Positions 34,670 to 38,493 of a stretch of 38,493 nucleotides of DNA are shown one piece after another. Within the stretch, counting starts at the first letter, position 1, and each line of letters starts with the position of its first letter. Made by a program: the position numbers and the translations under genes. The notes below the pieces were generated by a model, which was not told the origin of the DNA, made no database searches, and saw only the letters and a program-made list of their open reading frames with translations. The stretch spans positions 1 through 38,493 of the forward strand of contig JAIXLB010000053.1 in NCBI GenBank assembly GCA_026931905.1, given 5' to 3'. This DNA is from Chitinophagales bacterium. GTDB taxonomy: Bacteria > Bacteroidota > Bacteroidia > Chitinophagales > Chitinophagaceae.

Positions 34670-35395
34670 ATGACACAGTTAGATATTATCAGAAAAACAA
34701 AGTCGCTGTTTATGAAATGGAAGCTACACAACTTGTTTAGCCCATTCAATGGTTTTTTACTGAACCTCTATTACATGAATCATTTAAGCAAATGGAGAGC
34801 ATCTACAACTGTAAAAGGATACAACGATTGGTATAGAAAAAATTGGGATTACAGCCAAAGATACGCTTTGTATGAAGCCATTTGCAAGTCAGAAAATTTA
34901 GATACACAAGCAATAGATTATTTTGAATTTGGAGTATGCGAAGGACACTCTTTTAAATGGTGGTTGCAAAAAAATAACAACAATGCAAGTAATTTTTATG
35001 GCTTTGATACCTTTGAAGGATTACCCGAAAAATATGGCTTTTTTGAAAAAGGCACCATGGCTGCAACTATTGAAAATCTTAACATACAAGATACAAGAGC
35101 CAGTTTTTATAAAGGCGTTTTTCAAGAAACTTTAGTTCCTTTTTTAAGCAATTACCAAAGCAATAATAAAAAGTTGATACACATGGATGCAGATATTTTT
35201 AGTGCAACCATTTTTTCTTTATCACAACTGTATCGTTTTTTAAATAATGGCGATGTAATAATGTTTGATGAGTTTGCAGTTCCTAAACATGAATTTATGG
35301 CTTTTAAAATTTTTACTGAAAGCTTTTATTTGAAGTATGAAGTAATTGCAGCCACCAATAATTATTTGTTTCTTGCCATAAAAATTATAAAATAA
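34670..35395 (+). CDS. TylF-like SAM-dependent methyltransferase
   Basis: This 241-residue protein resembles the TylF/macrocin O-methyltransferase family: YFEFGVCEGHSFKWW (84-98) is the SAM loop, FYGFDTFEGLPE (109-120) is the family's most recognisable motif, and HMDADIFSAT (171-180) followed by DVIMFDEF (195-202) supplies acidic residues (Asp173, Asp175, Asp200, Glu201) of the metal site. TylF-type enzymes methylate sugar hydroxyls, so a glycan substrate is plausible but inferred. The usual Asp-Asp pair near the end is Asp-Glu here. It is 6 bases after the preceding methyltransferase and 21 before the DUF1835 gene. Confidence 0.85.
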   Translation: MTQLDIIRKTKSLFMKWKLHNLFSPFNGFLLNLYYMNHLSKWRASTTVKGYNDWYRKNWDYSQRYALYEAICKSENLDTQAIDYFEFGVCEGHSFKWWLQKNNNNASNFYGFDTFEGLPEKYGFFEKGTMAATIENLNIQDTRASFYKGVFQETLVPFLSNYQSNNKKLIHMDADIFSATIFSLSQLYRFLNNGDVIMFDEFAVPKHEFMAFKIFTESFYLKYEVIAATNNYLFLAIKIIK

Positions 35396-35416
35396 ATTTT
35401 AAACTAATTATACTAC

Positions 35417-36223
35417 ATGATACATATTGTTTTTGAAACAGCCAATATTGATGTATTGCAAAAAGCAATAGAATTAGACGAAACACTACAAGGCGAAATT
35501 GTTGAAATAAAAGATGATTTTGCCGTAGGACCTATTGAAAATATTTATGAAACTGAAGGTTATCAAAATAGAAAAAATTGGTGGGAAGAACTGTTAGAAA
35601 ATTCGCCCTATAAAGAACAATTAGATATTGTTGATGATAAATTAGCAGTCCATAATCTAATAAAAAAATTAGAAGAAAATACAGAAGAAAATGTTTGGGT
35701 TTGGGCAGGCCAAAATCAACACGATGTGTGTGGCTATTATTGGTTAATAAGTCAGCTAAAAAACTATCAATCCAGAATTTTTATTTTATACTTAAACAAT
35801 TTGCCTTTCATAAACGAAAAGGGACAAATCTTTTACCCACAACACTTATCAGAAATTCAACCCAAAGAATTTTTAAAAGCCAAAAAATTATCTCGAGAAA
35901 TTACGTTAAGTGAATTTGAAGTGGACCCAGACGAATGGAAAAAATTATGTACAGAAAATGCTGTTGTAAGAATTTTAGAAGGAGGCAAAAAAATTGTAAG
36001 CAAAGAAGAATCATTTTACGATAATACTATTATAAGTGTTGTAACAAATGATTTTCAAAAATTACAAAAAATATTAAACGCAATTTTTAGTAAAATGAAA
36101 ATAAGAACAGGTGATGTGTTTTTAGTGTGGCGTATAAAAAAACTAATTGAAGAAAATAAAATTGCAATGCAAGGCGATTGGGAAAAAGGCTGGAAAGAAA
36201 TTGAATTAAAATTCAACAATTAA
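35417..36223 (+). CDS. DUF1835 domain protein, function unknown
   Basis: This 268-residue soluble protein has the DUF1835 N-terminal pattern: MIHIVFETANIDVLQKAI, GEIVEIKDDFAVGPI and WVWAGQNQHDVCGYYWLI, with a DUF3658-like C-terminal part from about 165. The function is unknown; the fold and the HDVCGYYW motif suggest a binding or enzymatic pocket, but none is established. It is in line with parE and the two methyltransferases. Its stop codon overlaps the stop codon of the convergent FkbM gene within the palindrome TTAA at 36220-36223. Confidence 0.85.
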   Translation: MIHIVFETANIDVLQKAIELDETLQGEIVEIKDDFAVGPIENIYETEGYQNRKNWWEELLENSPYKEQLDIVDDKLAVHNLIKKLEENTEENVWVWAGQNQHDVCGYYWLISQLKNYQSRIFILYLNNLPFINEKGQIFYPQHLSEIQPKEFLKAKKLSREITLSEFEVDPDEWKKLCTENAVVRILEGGKKIVSKEESFYDNTIISVVTNDFQKLQKILNAIFSKMKIRTGDVFLVWRIKKLIEENKIAMQGDWEKGWKEIELKFNN

Positions 36224-37119
36224 GAAATAAGTTTGTATGTTTCTAAACTATCCTCTACTTCATGTATGCGATCTTCATGTACAAATAAATAATTAGTTTC
36301 CGACATATTGCTATGAACTTCTATTGTATTAATTCTTTTTAATTGAAAACTTTTTTCAACAATTAAATACATACAATAATTTAGTTCTTTTAATAACTTC
36401 AATAATGAATCTACACGTTGTTTTCTAAATCTTCCATTTTCTGTTTCTGTAGAATATATAGGCAGCGCTTCTACAATCATTAATGGTTTATCTTTCTGTA
36501 TTGTTTCTGTTAATCCAGAAAGCACATCAAGCTCTGCTCCTTCTACATCAATTTTTAATAACCCTATTTTTTCTTTCAAATCTATTTCTTTCAAAGCATC
36601 ATCACCTTTCATAACAGAAACATATTGTACTACTTTATTAAACTTTTCTTTATTGTTTCTAAAATTTTCTAAAATACTTCCTCCACTTGCATGTTCCAAA
36701 TTACCAAATAATTTTACGATAGAATGATTACCTGATAAACCTGTAGGCACTAAATGATAATGTTGTAATTTATTAGCCTTTATCAACTTTCTTGAATAGG
36801 CATAACAAGTAGGGTTTGGTTCAAAACCTAAGTAAGTATTTTTAATATCTAATGCATAATGCAAAATAAGACTTTGTCCAAGATTTACACCAATATCAAC
36901 AAATACACCATCAATATTTTTTTTCAAATCTTGTAATATCCATTTCAACCACACTTCACCTGAAGTTAAGTTGAAATAGCCCAATTCGCTTTGTATGGGT
37001 ATCAATATTTTCTTTTGCTCACCATGTCTTGTAAGGTTAAAATTAAAATATTTTAATAATCCAACTTTGTGTAAAACTCTACAAAAAGTATATCTGCACA
37101 ATTTAAATTTATCAACCAT
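36220..37119 (-). CDS. FkbM-family methyltransferase
   Basis: This 299-residue enzyme has the FkbM fold: VFVDIGVNLGQSLI (about 72-85) as SAM loop, GFEPNPTCY with Glu100 at strand 2, and KIDVEGAELDVLSG (189-202), the signature of the family. FkbM enzymes O-methylate sugars or other small acceptors. The N-terminal segment is basic and contains RVLHKVGLLKYFNFNL. It is convergent with the DUF1835 gene, overlapping four bases, and divergent from parC. Together with the two methyltransferases on the other strand it suggests a small glycan- or lipid-modification group. The acceptor cannot be read. Confidence 0.9.
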   Translation of the reverse strand: MVDKFKLCRYTFCRVLHKVGLLKYFNFNLTRHGEQKKILIPIQSELGYFNLTSGEVWLKWILQDLKKNIDGVFVDIGVNLGQSLILHYALDIKNTYLGFEPNPTCYAYSRKLIKANKLQHYHLVPTGLSGNHSIVKLFGNLEHASGGSILENFRNNKEKFNKVVQYVSVMKGDDALKEIDLKEKIGLLKIDVEGAELDVLSGLTETIQKDKPLMIVEALPIYSTETENGRFRKQRVDSLLKLLKELNYCMYLIVEKSFQLKRINTIEVHSNMSETNYLFVHEDRIHEVEDSLETYKLIS

Positions 37120-37290
37120 TAAAACAATATTATGGTACTAAGATAATTAAAAAATAAAATAGATTTCATTTCAATTTTTGATGAAGAAAAAGAGAATCAC
37201 TTTAATCTTAAAAAGATTTGCACAACTTAAAGATTAATATTTTTTATGCTTTTCTTTACCAAAAATTTATTTGTTCAATAAAATATAATA

Positions 37291-38493
37291 ATGGCAGATA
37301 ATAAAGAAATAGTAAACAATGAAACTGGTGTACAATCACAATACAAAAACTGGTTTTTAGATTATGCCTCTTATGTAATTCTGGAACGTGCTGTACCTGC
37401 TATTGAAGATGGTTTAAAACCCGTACAAAGAAGAATATTGCATGCCATGAAAGAAATGGATGATGGGCGTTATAACAAAGTGGCAAATATTATTGGTCAG
37501 GCTATGCAATTTCATCCTCATGGAGATGCAAGCATTGGCGATGCTTTGGTAAACATGGGTCAGAAAGATTTATTAATAGATACACAAGGTAATTGGGGTG
37601 ATGTAAGAACAGGCGATGATGCTGCTGCTCCTCGATATATAGAAGCAAGGCTTAGCAAGTTTGCTTTAGATGTAGCTTTTAATGCAAAAACTACCGATTG
37701 GCAATTAAGCTATGATGGCAGAAAAAATGAACCCATTACGCTTCCTATGAAATTTCCTTTACTCTTAGCTCAAGGTGCTGAAGGCATTGCAGTTGGTTTA
37801 AGTACAAAAATTTTGCCTCATAATTTTTGCGAAATAATTGAAGCGGCAATCAAATTTTTAAAAGATAAAAAATTTGAACTCTATCCCGATTTTCAAACAG
37901 GTGGATTAATTGATGTAAGCAACTACAATGAAGGTAAACGTGGTGGTAAAATAAAAGTAAGATGCATTATTGAAGAATTGGATAAAAAAAGTTTAATAAT
38001 TCGTGATGTGCCTTATGGTGTAACAGTTTCGCAACTTTGCGAAAGCATTACAAAAGCCAATGATGCAGGGAAAATAAAAATTAAAAAACTTACAGAGTTC
38101 ACCGGTAAAAATGTAGAAATTCAAATAGATTTAGCTGCAGGAATTTCAAGCGATATTACTATTGATGCATTGTATGCTTTTACAGATTGTGAAGTAAGCA
38201 TAAGCCCCAATGCTTGTATTATTGAAGACAATAAACCAAAATTTGTAGGTGTACAAGAGTTATTGAAAATAGCTGTAACAAGAACTAAAAATTTATTACA
38301 AAAAGAGCTTCAAATAAAATTAGCAGAGCTTGAAGATAAATGGCATTATACTTCTTTAGAAAAAATATTTTTTGAAGAAAAAATTTATAAAGAATTAGAA
38401 CAAAAACACAACACTTGGGATAATGTTATAAATGCTATTGAAAAAGCTTTTCAGCCCTTTATCAAAAAACTAAAAAGAAAAAATATTACAAGA
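37291..38493 (+). CDS. parC: DNA topoisomerase IV subunit A (ParC), partial
   Basis: An open frame of 401 codons runs from the ATG to the window end without a stop, so the C-terminus is missing. It has the type IIA topoisomerase A-subunit motifs: NWFLDYASYVILERAVPAIE, DGLKPVQRRILHAM, the HPHGDASIGDALVNMGQ segment at 75-91 and the catalytic tyrosine Tyr116 in APRYIEAR. QYKNWFLDYASYVI and GQKDLLIDTQGNWGD fit Bacteroidota ParC rather than GyrA. In the quinolone-resistance region, Ala80 stands where serine is common. It pairs with parE, 3.4 kb upstream, to form topoisomerase IV. The 170-base gap upstream of its start has no convincing promoter. Confidence 0.92.
   Translation, partial: MADNKEIVNNETGVQSQYKNWFLDYASYVILERAVPAIEDGLKPVQRRILHAMKEMDDGRYNKVANIIGQAMQFHPHGDASIGDALVNMGQKDLLIDTQGNWGDVRTGDDAAAPRYIEARLSKFALDVAFNAKTTDWQLSYDGRKNEPITLPMKFPLLLAQGAEGIAVGLSTKILPHNFCEIIEAAIKFLKDKKFELYPDFQTGGLIDVSNYNEGKRGGKIKVRCIIEELDKKSLIIRDVPYGVTVSQLCESITKANDAGKIKIKKLTEFTGKNVEIQIDLAAGISSDITIDALYAFTDCEVSISPNACIIEDNKPKFVGVQELLKIAVTRTKNLLQKELQIKLAELEDKWHYTSLEKIFFEEKIYKELEQKHNTWDNVINAIEKAFQPFIKKLKRKNITR

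Noticed and set aside
37204..37218. 6-bp inverted repeat AATCTT/AAGATT upstream of parC
   Set aside because: Too short and AT-rich to stand out from the background, and no second copy of a matching operator was found.

Overview
The window is AT-rich chromosomal DNA from a member of the Bacteroidota, most likely a low-GC relative of the Chitinophagaceae. The evidence is a rpmB-rpmG-DUF4295-ftsY-rimO cluster, a SprE/PorW-type type IX secretion protein, families such as DUF6089, DUF2279 and DUF1835, starts without Shine-Dalgarno sequences, and promoter elements of the Bacteroidota type (TAnnTTTG, sometimes with an upstream TTG). The genus assignment is inference. Almost all of the window is protein-coding. 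The largest gene-free gap is about 230 bases (28033-28260), and no tRNA, rRNA, insertion sequence, prophage or CRISPR array was seen.

Layout. 1-1.6 kb: surE, a small membrane protein and an exported HMA-like cysteine protein, all rightward. 1.6-6.9 kb, leftward: a multi-PAS histidine kinase overlapping a single-domain response regulator, preceded upstream by a MutS2-type ATPase that lacks its Smr domain. 6.9-9.4 kb: a DUF2130 coiled-coil protein, an AraC-type regulator and a PspC-like protein. 9.5-15.8 kb: aconitase and an alpha-phosphohexomutase (rightward), and two exported envelope proteins, DUF2279 and DUF6089 (leftward). 15.9-19.6 kb: prmC, divergent from a ribD-YigZ pair, then a haem-binding-domain protein and DUF423. 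19.6-25.1 kb, leftward: SprE/PorW followed by a class A penicillin-binding protein, an envelope and secretion pair. 25.2-28.0 kb: a small membrane coiled-coil protein resembling the N-terminus of an M23 peptidase without the peptidase, convergent with lon. 28.2-31.3 kb: the ribosomal protein/FtsY/RimO cluster. 31.3-38.5 kb: a YkgJ-type cysteine protein, then the topoisomerase IV genes parE and parC (parC runs off the window), separated by two methyltransferases and a DUF1835 protein in line with parE, plus an FkbM methyltransferase on the opposite strand.

Most of this is housekeeping: central carbon metabolism, riboflavin synthesis, translation factors, protein targeting and quality control, and chromosome decatenation. 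I did not find a convincing new multi-gene system. The points most worth a second look are the methyltransferase block splitting parE from parC, the peptidase-less M23-like protein, the Smr-less MutS2, and three leftward genes whose -7 promoter element lies within 2-6 bases of the start codon, suggesting leaderless transcripts. Three starts were moved to internal ATGs: DUF2130, aconitase and parE.
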